Shown here one piece after another: positions 34,938-47,057 of a stretch of 64,000 bases of DNA. This stretch comes from Closterium sp. NIES-65. Its lineage: Eukaryota; Streptophyta; Zygnematophyceae; Desmidiales; Closteriaceae. Position numbers and translations under genes: made by a program. The stretch lies in NCBI GenBank assembly GCA_948144175.1, contig CANXME010000897.1:1112654-1176653 (forward strand), written 5' to 3'. The notes beneath the pieces were generated by a model. The model ran no database searches and was not told the origin of the DNA. It saw only the letters and a list, made by a program, of their open reading frames with translations. Numbering within the stretch: position 1 is the first letter of the stretch; the number at the start of each line of letters is the position of its first letter.

Positions 34938-36858
34938 TAATGGGGCAGGGTGATGGAAACCAGGAGAATGGGGCAGGGTGATGGAAACCAAAAGAATGGG
35001 GCAGGGTGATAGAAGGCTGGAGAATGGGGCGGGATGATGGACAGCGGGAGAATGGGGTAGAGTGATGGAAAGCGGGAGAATGGGGCGGGGTGATGGAAAG
35101 CGGGAGAATGAGGTGGGGCGATGGAAAGCAGGAGAATGGGGCAGGGTGATGGAAAGCGGGAGAATGGGGCCGGGTTCTGGAAAGCGGGAGAATGGAGCGA
35201 AGTGATGGAAAGCGGGAGAATGGGGCGGGGTGATGGAAAGCGGGAGAATGGGGTAGAGTGATGGAAAGCGGGAGAATGGGGCGGGGTGATGGAAAGCGGG
35301 AGAATGGGGCGGGGTGATGGAAAGCAGGAGAATGGGGCAGGGTGATAGAAAGCTAGAGAATGGGGCGGGGTGATGGAAAGCGGGAGAATGGGGTAGAAGG
35401 ATGGAAAGCGGGAGAACGGGGCGGGGTGATGGAAAGCGGGAGAATGGGGCGGGGTGATGGAAAGCAGGAGAATGGGGCAGGGTGATGGAAAGCGGGAGAA
35501 TGGGGCGGGGTCATGGAAAGCGGGAGAATGGGGCGAAGTGATGGAAAGCGGGAGAATGGGGCGGGGTGATGGAAAGCGGGAGAATGGAGCGGGGTGATGG
35601 AAAGCGGGAGAATGGGGCGGGGTGATGGAAAGCGGGAGAATGGGGCGGGGTGATGGAAAGCCTGAGAATGGGGCGCGGTGACGGAAATCGGGAGAACGGG
35701 GCAGGGTGATGGAATGCGGGAGAATGGGGAGGGGTGATGGAAGGCGGTAGCATGGGGCGAGGTGATGGAAAGCGGGAGAACGCAACGGGGTGATGGAGGC
35801 GGGAGAATGGGGCGGGGTGATAGAGGCGGGAGAATGGGGCGGGGTGATGGAAAGCAGGAGAATTGGACGGGGTGATGGAAAGCGTGAGAATGGGGCGGGG
35901 TAATGGAAAGCGGGAGAATGGGGCGGGGTGATGGAAAGCGGGAGAATGGGGCGGGGTGATGGAAAGCGGGAGAATGGGGCGGGGTGATGGAAAGCGGGAA
36001 AATGGGGCGGGGTGATGGAAAGCGGGAGAATGGGGCGGGGTGATGGAAAGCGGGAGAATGGGGCGGGGTGATGGAAAGCGGGAGAATGGGGCGGGGTGAT
36101 GGAAAGCGCAAGAATGGGGCAGGGTGATGGAAGGAGGGAGAATGGGGTGGGGTGATGGAAGGAGGGAGAATGGGGCAGGGTGATGGAAACCAGGAGAATG
36201 GGGTGGAATGATAGAAAGCTGGAGAATGGGGCGGGGTGATTGAAAGCTGGAGAATGGGGCGGGGGGATGGAAAGTGGGAGAATGGGGCGGGGTGATGGAA
36301 AGCGGGAAAATGGGGCGGGGTGATGGAAAGCGGGAGAATTGGGCGGGGTGATGGAAAGCGGGACAATGGGGCGGGGTGATGGAAGGAGGGAGAATGGGGT
36401 GGGGAGATGGAAGGAGAGATAATGGGGCAGGGTGATGGAAACCAGAAGAATGGGGTGGGGTGATAGAAAGCTGGAGAATGGGGCGGGGTGATGGAAAGCG
36501 GGAGAATGGGGCGGGGTGATGGAAAGCGGGAGAATGGGGTGGGGTGATGGAAAGCGGGAGAATGGGGCGGGCTGATGGAAAGCTGGAGATTGGGGCGGGG
36601 TGATGGAAAACTAGAGAAAGGGGCGGGGTGATGGAAGTCGGGAGAATGGGGCGGGGTGATGGAAAGTGGGAGGATGGGGCGGGGTGATGGAAAGCAGGAG
36701 AATGGGGCAGGGTGATAGAAGGCGGGAGAATGGGGCTGGGTGATGGAAAGCGGGAGAATGGGGCGGGGTGATGGAAAGCGGGAGAATGGGGCGGAGTGAT
36801 CGAAAGCGGGAGAATGTGGCGGGTGATGGAAAGCGGGAGAATGGGGCGGGGTGATGGA
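34938..36858 (+). repeat. 28-bp G-rich minisatellite, about 69 units
   Basis: Consensus unit: gaatggggcggggtgatgga followed by aagcggga (28 bp). Variants have caggag, ctggag or gagggag ends. The minus strand lacks stop codons in the unit, and 28 is 1 modulo 3. All three frames are therefore read in turn and give open frames of 284, 337 and 450 codons with a 28-residue Pro/Ser/Phe/His period. I regard these as chance ORFs. The G-strand is strongly biased to plus. Confidence 0.95.
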
Positions 36859-39800
36859 GACACGCTATTTTTAACACGCTAGGCCCTTGTTCTTGCAATT
36901 TTGCGCACGCTAGGCCCTTGTTCTTGCTATTCTGCACACATTAGACCCTTGTTCTTGCAATTTTGCACATGCTAGGCCCTTGTTCTTGCTATTTTGCACA
37001 CGCTAGACCCTTGTTCTTGCAATTTTGCACATGCTATGCCCTTCTTCTTGCTACTTTGCACACGCTAGGCCCTTGTTCTTGCTATTTTGCACACACTAGA
37101 CCCTTGTTCTTGCAATTTTGAACACGCTAGGCCATTGTTTTTGCAATTTTGCACACGCTAGGCCCTTTTTCTTGCAATTTTGCACACGCTAGGCCCTTGT
37201 TTTTGCAATTTTGCACACGCTAGGCCCTTGTTCTTGCAATTTTGCGCACGCTAGGCCCTTGTTCTTGCTATTTTGCACACGTTAGACCCTTGTTCTTGCA
37301 ATTTCGCACACGCTAGGCCCTTGTTCTTGCTATTTTGCACACGCTAGACCCTTGTTCTTACAATTTTGCACAGGCTATGCCCTTGTTCTTGCTACTTTGC
37401 ACACGCTAGACCCTTGTTCTTGCAATTTTGCACACGCTAGGCCCTTGTTCTTGCAATTTTGCACACGCTAGGCCCTTGTTCGTGCTATTTTGCACACACT
37501 AGACCCTTTTTCGTACAATTTTGCACACGCTAGGCCCTTCTTTTTGCAATTTTGCACACGCTAGGCCCTTTTTCTTGCAATTTTGCACACGCTAGGCCCT
37601 TGTTCTTGCAATTTTGCACACGCTAGGCCCTTGTTCTTGCAATTTTGCACACGCTATTTTGCACACGCTAGACCCTTGTTCTTGCAATTTTGCACACGCT
37701 AGGCCCTTGTTCTTGCAATTTTGCACACGCTAGGCCCTTGTTCTTGCAATTTTGCACACGCTAAACCCTAGTTCTTGCAATTTTGCACACGCTATGTCCT
37801 TGTTCTTGCTATTTTGCACACGCTAGACCCTTGTTCTTGCAATTTTGCACACGCTAGGCCCTTGTTTTTGCAATTTTGCACACGCTAGGCCTTTGTTCTT
37901 GCAATTTTGCACACGCTAGGCCCTTGTTCTTGCTATTTTGCACACGCTATGCTATTGTTCTTGCTATTTTGAACAAGCTAGACCCTTGTTCTTGCAATTT
38001 TGCACACGCTATGCCCTTGTTCTTGCTATTTTGCACAGGGTAGACTCTTGTTCTTGCAAGTTTGCACATGCTAGGCCTTGTTCTTGCAATTTTGCACACG
38101 CTAGGCCCTTGTTCTTGCAATTTTGCACACGCTAGGCCCTTGTTCTTGCTATTTGCTCACGCTAGACCCTTGTTCTTGCTATTTTGCACACGCTATGCCC
38201 TTGTTCTTGCTATTTTGCACATGCTAGACCCTTGTTCTTGCAATTTTACAGATGCTAGGCCCTTGTTCTTGCAATTTTGCACACGCTAGGCCCTTGTTCT
38301 TGCTATTTTGCCCACGCTAGACCCTTGTTCTTGCAATTCTGCACACGCTAGGCCCTTGTTCTTGCTATTTTGCACACACTAGACCCTTGTTCTTGCAATT
38401 TTGCAGACTCTAGGCTCTTGTTCTTGCTATTTTGCACACGCTAGATCCTTGTTCTTGCAATTTTGCACACGCTAGGCCCTTGTTCTTGCTATTTTGCACA
38501 CGCTAGACCCTTGTTCTTGCAATTTTGCACACGCTAGGACCTTGTTCTTGCAATTTTGCACACGCTATGCCCTTGTTCTTGTTATTTTGCACACGCTAGA
38601 CCCTTGTTCTTGCAATTTTGCACATTGTAGACCCTTGTTCTTGCAATTTTGCACACACTAGGCCCTTGTTCTTGCAATTTTGCACACGTTAGGCCCTTGG
38701 TCTCCAATTTTGCACACGCTAGGCCCTTGTTCTTGCTATTTTGCACACGCAAGACCCTTGTTCTTGCAATTTTGGACACGCTAGGCCCTTGTTCTTGCTA
38801 TTTCGCACACGCTAGGCCCTTGCTCTTGCAATTTTGCACACGCTAGCCCCTTGTTCTTGCAATTTTGCACACGCTATGCCCTTGTTCTTGCAATTTTGGA
38901 CACGCTAGGCCCTTGTTCTTGCAATTTTGCACACGCTAGGCCCTTGCTCTTGCAATTTTGCACACGCTAGGCCCTTGTTGTTGCAATTTTGCACACGCTA
39001 GGCCCTTGTTCTTGCTATTTTGCAAACGCTTAGCCCTTGTTCTTGCTATTTTGCACACGCTAGGCCCTTGTTCTTGCTATTTTGCACACGCTACGCCCTT
39101 GTTCTTGCTATTTTGCACATGCTAGACCCTTGTTCTTTCAATTTTGCACACGCTAGGCCCTTGTTCTTGCTATTTTGTACACGCTAGGCCCTTGCTCTTG
39201 CAATTTTGCACACGCTAGCCTCTTGTTCTTGCAATTTTGCACACGCTATTTTGCACACGCTAGACCCTTGTTCTTGCAATTTTGCAGACGCTAGGCCCTT
39301 GTTCTTGCAATTTTGCACACGCTAGGCCCTTGTTCTTGCAATTTTGCACATGCTAGGCCCTTGTTCTTGCAAGTTTGCACACGCTAGACCCTTGTTCTTG
39401 CAATTTGTCCCACCCTAGACCCTTGTTCTTGCAATTTTTCACACGCTAGGCCCTTGTTCTTGCAATTTTGCACACTCCAGGCCCTTATTCTTGCAATTTT
39501 GCACACACTAGGCTCTTGTTCTTGCAATTTTGAACAGGCTAGGCCCTTGTTCTTGCAATTTTGCACACGCTATTCCCTTGTTCTTGCAATTTTGCACACG
39601 CTAGGCCCTTCGTCTTGCAATTTTGCACACGCTAGGCCCTTGTTCTTGCGATTTTGCACACGCTAGACCCTTTTTCTTTCAATTTTGCACACGCTAGGCC
39701 ATTGTTCTTAAAATTTTGCTCACACTAGGCCCTTGTTCTTGCCATTTTGCACCCACTAGGCCCTTGTTCTTGCAATTTTGCACACGCTAGGCCCTTGCTC

Positions 39801-42800
39801 TTGCAATTTTGCACACGCTAGGCCCTTGTTCTTGCAATTTTGCACACGCTAGGCCCTTGTTCTTGCAATTTTGCACTCGCTAGGCCCTTGTTGTTGCAAT
39901 TTTGCACACGCTAGGCCATTGTTCTTGCAATTTTGAACATGCTAGGCCCTTTTTCTTGCGATTTTGCACACGCTAGACCCTTGTTCTTTCAATTTAGCAC
40001 ACGCTAGGCCCTTGTTCTTACAATTTTGCTCACACTAGGCCCTTGTTCTTGCCATTTTGCACACGCTAGGCCCTTGTTTTTGCAATTTCGCACACGCTAG
40101 GCCCTTGTTCTTGCAATTTTGCACACGCTAGGCCCTTGTTCTTGCAATTTTGCATAGGCTAGGCCCTTGTTCTTGCAATTTTGCACATGCTAGGCCCTTG
40201 TTCTTGCAATTTTGCACACCCTAGGCCCTTGTTCTTGCAATTTTGCACACGCTAGCCCATTGTTCTTGCAATTTTGCACATGCTAGGCCCTTGTTCTTGC
40301 AATTTTGCACAAACTAGGCCCTCGTTCTTGCAATTTTGCACACGCTAGGCCCTTGTTCTTGAAATTTTGCGCACGCTATTTTGCACACGCTAGGCCCTTG
40401 TTCTTGCAATTTTGCACACGCTATACCCTTGTTCTTGCTATTTTCACACGCTAGGCCCTTGTTCTTGCAATTTTGCACATGCTAGACCTTTGTTCTTGCA
40501 ATTTTGCACACGCTAGGCCCTTCCTCTTGCTATTTTGCGAACGCTAGGCCCTTTTTCTTGATTTTTTCCACACGCTAGGCCTTTGCTCTTGCTATTTTAC
40601 ACTCGCTAGGCCCTTGTTCTTGCAATTTTGCACATTCTAGGCCCTTGTTCATTTTATTTTGCACATGCTAGGCCCTTGTTCTTTTTTTTTTTGCACACGC
40701 TATGCCCTTGTTCTTTTTATTTTGCAAACGCTAGGCCCTTGTTCTTTTTATTTTGCACACGCTAGGCCCTTGTTCTTTTTATTTTGCACACGCTAGGCCC
40801 TTGCTCTTGCTATTTTGCACACGCTAGGCCCTTGTTCTTGCAATTTTGGACATGCTAGACCCTTGTTCTTTTAATTTTGCACACGCTAGGCCTTTGTTCT
40901 TGCTATTTCGCGAATGCTAGGCCCTTGTTCTTGATTTTTTGCACACGCTAGGCCCTTGCTCTTGCTATTTTGCATTCGCTAGGCCCTTGTTCTTGCAATT
41001 TTGCACACGCTAGGTTCTTGTTCTTGCAATTTTGCACACGCTAGGCCCTTGTTCTTGCAATTTTGCACATGCTAGACCCTTGTTCTGTTTATTTTGCACA
41101 CGCTAGGCCCTTGCTCTTGCTATTTTGCGAACGCTAGGCCCTTATTCTTGATTTTTTGCACACGCTAGGCCCTTGCTCTTGCTATTTTGCACTCGCTAGG
41201 CCCTTTTTCTTGCAATTTTGCACACGCTAGGCCCTTGTTCTTGCAATTTTGCACAAGCTAGGCCCTTGTTCTTTTTATTTTGCACACGCTAGGCCCTTGT
41301 TCTTTTTATTTTGCATACGCTAGGCCCTTGTTCTTGCTATTTTGCACGCGGTATGCCTTTGTTCTTTTTATTTTGCACACGCTAGGCCCTTGTTCTTGCA
41401 ATTTTGCACATGCTAGGCCCTTGTTCTTGTAATTTTGCACAAGCTAGGCCCTTGTTCTTGCAATTTTGCACATGCTAGGCCCCTGTTCTTGCAATTTTGC
41501 ACAAACTAGGCCCTTGTTCTTGCAATTTTGCACACGCTAGGCCCTTGTTCTTGAAATTTTGCGCACGCTATTTTGCACACGCTAGGCCCTTGTTCTTGCA
41601 ATTTTGCACACGCTATACCCTTGTTCTTGCTATTTTTACCTGCTAGGCCCTTGTTCTTGCAATTTTGCACATGCTAGACCTTTGTTCTTGCAATTTTGCA
41701 CACGCTAGGCCCTTGCTCTTGCTATTTTGCGAACGCTAGACCCTTGTTCTTGATTTTTTCCACACGCTAGGCCCTTGCTCTTGCTATTTTACAATCGCTA
41801 GGCCCTTGTTCTTGCAATTTTGCACATGCTAGGCCCCTGTTCATTTTATTTTGCACATGCTAGGCCCTTGTTCTTTTTATTTTGCACACGCTATGCACTT
41901 GTTCTTTTTATTTTGCAAACCCTAGGCCCTTGTTCTTTTTATTTTGCACACGCTAGGCCCTTGTTCTTTTTTTTTTTGCACATGCTAGGCCCTTGCTCTT
42001 GCTATTTTGCACACGCTATGCCCTTGTTTTTTCATTTTGCACACGCTAGGCCCTTGTTCTTGCAATTTTGGACATGCTAGACCCTTGTTCTTTTTATTTT
42101 GCACACGCTAGGCCCTTGTTCTTGCTATTTCGCGAACGCTAGGCCCTTGTTCTTGATTTTTTGCACATGCTAGGCCCTTGCTCTTGCTATTTTCCACTCG
42201 CTAGGCCCTTGTTCTTGCAATTTTGCACACGCTAGGCCCTTGTTCTTGCAATTTTGCAGACGCTAGGTCCTTGTTCTTGCAATTTTGCACATGCTAGACC
42301 CTTGTTCTGTTTATTTTGCACACGCTAGGCCCTTGCTCTTGCTATTTCGTGAACGCTAGGCCCTTATTCTTGATTTTTTGCACACGCTAGGCCCTTGCTC
42401 TTGCTATTTTGCACTCGCCAGGCCCTTGTTCTTGCAATTTTGCACAAGCTAGGCCCTTGTTCTTTTTATTTTGCACACGCTAGGCCCTTGTTCTTTTTAT
42501 TTTGCATACGCTAGGCCCTTGTTCTTGCTATTTTGCACGCGGTATGCCTTTGTTCTTTTTATTTTGCACACGCTAGGCCCTTGTTCTTGCAATTTTGCAC
42601 ATGCTAGGCCCTTGTTCTTGCAATTTTGCACAAGCTAGGCCCTTGTTCTTGCAATTTTGCACTTGCTAGGCCCCTGTTCTTGCAATTTTGCACAAACTAG
42701 GCCCTTGTTCTTGCAATTTTGCACACGCTAGGCCCTTGTTCTTGAAATTTTGCGCACGCTATTTTGCACACGCTAGGCCCTTGTTCTTGCAATTTTGCAC

Positions 42801-45424
42801 ACGCTATACCCTTGTTCTTGCTATTTTTACCTGCTAGGCCCTTGTTCTTGCAATTTTGCACATGCTAGACCTTTGTTCTTGCAATTTTGCACACGCTAGG
42901 CCCTTGCTCTTGCTATTTTGCGAACGCTAGACCCTTGTTCTTGATTTTTTCCACACGCTAGGCCCTTGCTCTTGCTATTTTATAATCGCTAGGCCCTTGT
43001 TCTTGCAATTTTGCACATGCTAGGCCCCTGTTCATTTTATTTTGCACATGCTAGGCCCTTGTTCTTTTTATTTTGCACACGCTATGCACTTGTTCTTTTT
43101 ATTTTGCAAACGCTAGGCCCTTGTTCTTTTTATTTTGCACACGCTAGGCCCTTGTTCTTTTTTTTTTGCACACGCTAGGCCCTTGCTCTTGCTATTTTGC
43201 ACACGCTATGCCCTTGTTTTTTCATTTTGCACACGCTAGGCCCTTGTTCTTGCAATTTTGGACATGCTAGACCCTTGTTCTTTTTATTTTGCACACGCTA
43301 GGCCCTTGTTCTTGCTATTTCGCGAACGCTAGGCCCTTGTTCTTGATTTTTTGCACATGCTAGGCCCTTGCTCTTGCTATTTTCCACTCGCTAGGCCCTT
43401 GTTCTTGCAATTTTGCACACGCTAGGCCCTTGTTCTTGCAATTTTGCACACGCTAGGTCCTTGTTCTTGCAATTTTGCACATGCTAGACCCTTGTTCTGT
43501 TTATTTTGCACACGCTAGGCCCTTGCTCTTGCTATTTCGTGAACGCTAGGCCCTTATTCTTGATTTTTTGCACACGCTAGGCCCTTGCTCTTGCTATTTT
43601 GCACTCGCCAGGCCCTTGTTCTTGCAATTTTGCACAAGCTAGGCCCTTGTTTTTTTTATTTTGCACACGCTAGGCCCTTGTTCTTTTTATTTTGCATACG
43701 CTAGGCCCTTGTTCTTGCTATTTTGCACGCGGTATGCCTTTGTTCTTTTTATTTTGCACACGTTGGGCCCTTGTTCTTGCAATTTTGCACATGCTAGACC
43801 CTTGTTCTTTTTATTTTGCACACGCTAGGCCCTTGCTCTTGCTATTTCGCGAATGCTAGGCCCTTGTTCTTGATTTTTTGCACACGTTAGGCCCCTGCTC
43901 TTGCTATTTTGCACTCGCTACGCCCTTGTTCTTGCGATTTTGCACACGCTAGGCCCTTGTTCTTGCAATTTTGCACACGCTAGGCCCTTGTTCTTTTTAT
44001 TTTTCACACGCTAGGCCCTTGTTCTTTTTATTTTGCACACGCCATGCCCTTGTTCTTTTTATTTTGCACACGCTAGGCCCTTGTTCTTGCAATTTTGCAC
44101 ATGCTAGACCCTTGTTCTTTTTCTTTTGCACACTCTAGGCCCCTGTTCTTGCTATTTCGCGAACGCTAGGCCCTTGTTCTTGTTTTTTTGCACACACTAG
44201 GCCATTGCTCTTGCTATTTTGCACACGCTAGGCCCCTGTTCTTGCAATTTTGCACACGCTAGACCCTTGTTCTTGCTATTTCGCGAACGCTAGGCCCGTG
44301 TTCTTGCTTTTTTGCACACGCTAGGCCCTTGCTCTTGCTATTTTGCACTCGCTAGGCCCTTGTTCTTGCAATTTTGCACACGCTAGACCCTTGTTCTTGC
44401 AATTTTGCACACGCTAGGCCCTTGTTCTTGCAATTTTGTACACGCTAGACCCTTGTTCTTTTTATTTTGCACACGCTAGGCCCTTGTTCTTGCAATTTTG
44501 CACACGCTAGACCCTTGTTCTTGCTATTTCGCGAACGCTAGGCCCTTGTTTCTGATTTTTTGCACACGCTAGGCCCTTGCTCTTGCTATTTTGCATTCGC
44601 TAGGCCCTTGTTCTTGCAATTTTGTCACACGCTAGGCCCTTGTTCTTGCAATTTTGTACACGCTAGGCCCTTGTTCTTTTTTTTTTGCACACGCTAGGCC
44701 CTTGTTCTTTTTATTTTGCACACGCTATGCCCTTGTTCTTTTTATTTTGCATACGCTAGGCCCTTGTTCTTGCAATTTTGCACATGCTAGACCCTTGTTC
44801 TTTTTATTTTGCACACACTAGGCCCTTGCTCTTGCTATTTCGCGAACGCTAGGCCCTTGTTCTTGATTTTTTACACACGCTAGGCCCTTGCTCTTGCTAT
44901 TTTGCACTCGCTAGGCCCTTGTTCTTGCAATTTTGCACACGCTAGGCCCTTGTTCTTTTTATTTTGCACACGTTAGGCCCTTGTTCTTGCTATTTTGCAC
45001 ACGCTTTGCCCTAGTTCTTTTTATTTTGCACACGCTAGGCCCTTGTTCTTGATTTTTTGCACACGCTAGGCCCTTTCTCTTGCAATTTTGCACTCGCTAG
45101 GCCCTTGTTCTTGCAATTCTGCACACTTTAGGCCCTTGTTCTTGCTAGTTTGCACACGCTAGGCCCTTGTTCTTTTTTATTTTGCACACGCTAGGCCCTT
45201 GTTCTTTTTATTTTGCACACGCTAGGCCCTTGTTCTTGCTATTTTGCACACGCTATGCCCTTGTTCTTTTTATTTTGCACACGCTAGGTCCTTGTTCTTG
45301 CAATTTTGCACTCGCTAAACCCTTGTTCTTGCGAGTTTGCACATGCTAGGCCCTTGTTCTTGCTATTTTGCACATACTAGGCCCTTGTTATGCAATCGCA
45401 AACGCTAGGCCCTTGTTTTTGCTA
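36859..45424 (+). repeat. 31-bp satellite array, first block
   Basis: The unit contains cacacgctaggcccttgttc plus an 11-base variable part (typically ttgcaattttg). In 36859 to about 40500 mainly the 'gcaatttt' and 'gctatttt' variants are mixed without clear order. From about 40500 new variants (tttttattttg, gattttttg, gctatttcgcgaa) appear in a repeated order, which is higher-order structure. There is no coding sense: open frames of 60-86 codons simply repeat a 31-residue period. Confidence 0.97.
40351..43935 (+). repeat. Higher-order repeat, about 1.2 kb, three copies
   Basis: A rare truncated-unit marker (gaaattttgcgcacgctatt) occurs at 40351, 41553 and 42744, spaced 1202 and 1191 bp, with the same order of unit variants between. 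The marker returns at 55222, 56350, 57200, 58019 and 59241 with spacings of 1128, 850, 819 and 1222 bp. Confidence 0.85.
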
Positions 45425-45751
45425 CAGTGAACCAAAAAAATCGTCCTTATGTTTTCGTAATCTACATTAAATGACGCTTTTCACTAATATAGTTGAGTGC
45501 TTTTGTGTTTCTTTTCCGTGCATGTATCGCGTCACGGTGTTACCAGTTTGTGTTGGTGACCACTAGCCCCCAGTCCCGCGATATCTCTTTGCAGTGCAAT
45601 TTCCCTCTCGACACCCCACATGGACAGTTTCTTCCAAAACCCCCCGAGCGTCATTTCGTTAGTAGTTAGTTCTTCTCTAGTTAGTTTTTTAGCACATCTC
45701 GACCTCTGTCGACGCCCCACGCGTAGCAAAACGACCCCCGCAGCATGAGGC

Positions 45752-46007
45752 TGTCGAAATATGTTTGTCATATTTTATAACTGCTTGTAGTTGTAGTGTA
45801 GTTATTGTACTTTGTAGGTGGTGCACCAACTATGTTTCCTATGCTATATGTTTCTTGAAACCTATAGTGAAACCCATTCTCCAACTTTTCTTCTCTCCAA
45901 CTCACTCGATACCTCGCCTAGGAGAAACCCGCTCGACACTAAGTTAGGGCCTAGGCTTCTAAGCCTAGGCCCCATGTTTCTATTCTCTATTACCTACTAT
46001 TTTGACA
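45752..46007 (+). repeat. 5' LTR of nested element (256 bp)
   Basis: TGTCGAAATATG...TTTTGACA. The first 170 bp are identical to the other LTR; the last part differs. It contains a hairpin of 12-bp arms (gggcctaggctt / aagcctaggccc) at 45947-45972. Confidence 0.92.
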
Positions 46008-46020
46008 TGTTATCAGAGCG
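46008..46020 (+). other. Primer-binding site of nested element
   Basis: tgttatcagagcg has one mismatch to TGGTATCAGAGC and is directly after the 5' LTR. Confidence 0.85.
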
Positions 46021-46111
46021 ACGTTCGATCTGGCCTCACGTTTCCGCTGCTACGATTTTCTGGTCGCGCGCCTAGGGCGCGTGACGATTTTTTCCTTGTC
46101 CCGCCCCCGGT

Positions 46112-46294
46112 TGGCGTGTGACGCCTTTTCTGCCCGTCGCGCGCCCCGTGGCACGCGACGGTGCCCTTAACCTGCCCATCGTGCGCCCCGTGACACACGA
46201 TGGTGCCCTGCTCGTCGTGCGCCCCGAGGCACACGATCGGGCCCTTGCTCTTATCTTACCCGTCGTGCGCCCCGTGGCACTGGCACGCGACGGG
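46112..46294 (+). other. Tandem hairpin array in the leader of the nested element
   Basis: Five inverted repeats in a row: ggcgt/acgcc (46112-46124); CCGTCGCG/CGCGACGG (46134-46161); CCATCGTG/CACGATGG (46176-46203); a weaker one near 46212-46238; CCCGTCGTG/CGCGACGGG (46259-46294). Arms of the second and third differ by paired changes that keep pairing, and their 12-nt loops share gccccgtg. Candidate RNA packaging or dimerisation structure (inference). Confidence 0.7.
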
Positions 46295-46780
46295 CCTTTC
46301 CGCCCCTGCACTCCCTGAAGCCGCCCCTGACACCACTGCACCGACACCTTTTCGCCGCTCTGCGGCTTTCTTCCTTCCCACCCCCCTCCTCCTTTGTCTC
46401 CCTGCAGCCGCGGGGAGGAGGGTATGGGGGTGGAGGGTGTTGGAGTGTGGCGTCACCTCTCTCCCTTCCCCTCCTCCTTCTTTCAGTCCCACCGCTGCAG
46501 CTGCCGCTGGGGGGAGAAGGTGTGAGGATGTGGGGGAGCAGGGGGAGTGGTACCGGGGTGGCGGGTGTGAGGCAACATACAGCCATCCCTCCACCTCTCC
46601 TCTCTTCCCCCCTTCTCTGCTGCTCTTGCAGCAGTGTGGGGGAGGGGAAGGAGGAGGGTGAGGAGATGGAGGGGGTAACTCTTTAATGTTAGCCCGCCTG
46701 CATTACCTGCTGTTGCTTGTGATTATTTTGCATGGTGTACCCCCTCAGGGGGGCGTAACTACTTTTCTACCTACAAGCAT

Positions 46781-46790
46781 TATGGGGGCG
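46781..46790 (+). other. Polypurine tract of nested element
   Basis: tatgggggcg lies immediately before the 3' LTR. The same ATGGGGG core is found at the corresponding place in Copia B and D on the minus strand. Confidence 0.7.
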
Positions 46791-47057
46791 TGTCGAAATA
46801 TGTTTGTCATATTTTATAACTGCTTGTAGTTGTAGTGTAGTTATTGTACTTTGTAGGTGGTGCACCAACTATGTTTCCTATGCTATATGTTTCTTGAAAC
46901 CTATAGTGAAACCCATTCTCCAACTTTTCTTCTCTCCAACTCACTCGATACCTCGCCTAGAAAAAAACCGCTCGACACCTAAAGCTCGGGCCTAGGCTAC
47001 TAAGCCTAGGCCCCACCTTTCTACCTCTCAACTTACCTATTCGTATTACTCTCGACA
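46791..47057 (+). repeat. 3' LTR of nested element (267 bp)
   Basis: Identical to the 5' LTR over 46791-46960, then diverged (roughly 75% by eye) to the end ACTCTCGACA. The hairpin is kept at 46988-47013. Confidence 0.92.

Larger units (their letters stand above)
45752..47057 (+). mobile_element. Non-autonomous LTR retroelement (1,306 bp) nested in Tc1 copy 1
   Basis: Two LTRs (45752-46007 and 46791-47057) flank a 783-bp interior with a primer-binding site and polypurine tract but no gag or pol. The 5-bp target duplication GAGGC is at 45747-45751 and 47058-47062; Tc1 copy 2 shows the empty site. Size and content resemble a TRIM or a deletion derivative of a Copia element. The GC-rich structured leader suggests relation to the Copia group in this window. 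It must be mobilised by another element's proteins. Confidence 0.93.

Noticed and set aside
34931..36863. Long minus-strand ORFs (284, 337, 450 codons) rich in Pro, Ser, His and Phe
   Set aside because: They follow from a 28-bp unit without stops on that strand; the same 28-residue period appears in all three frames, with no start context or domain.
46200..46661. 153-codon ORF inside the nested LTR element
   Set aside because: It overlaps the hairpin leader, shows no gag or pol similarity, and other frames are equally open; the element is non-coding.
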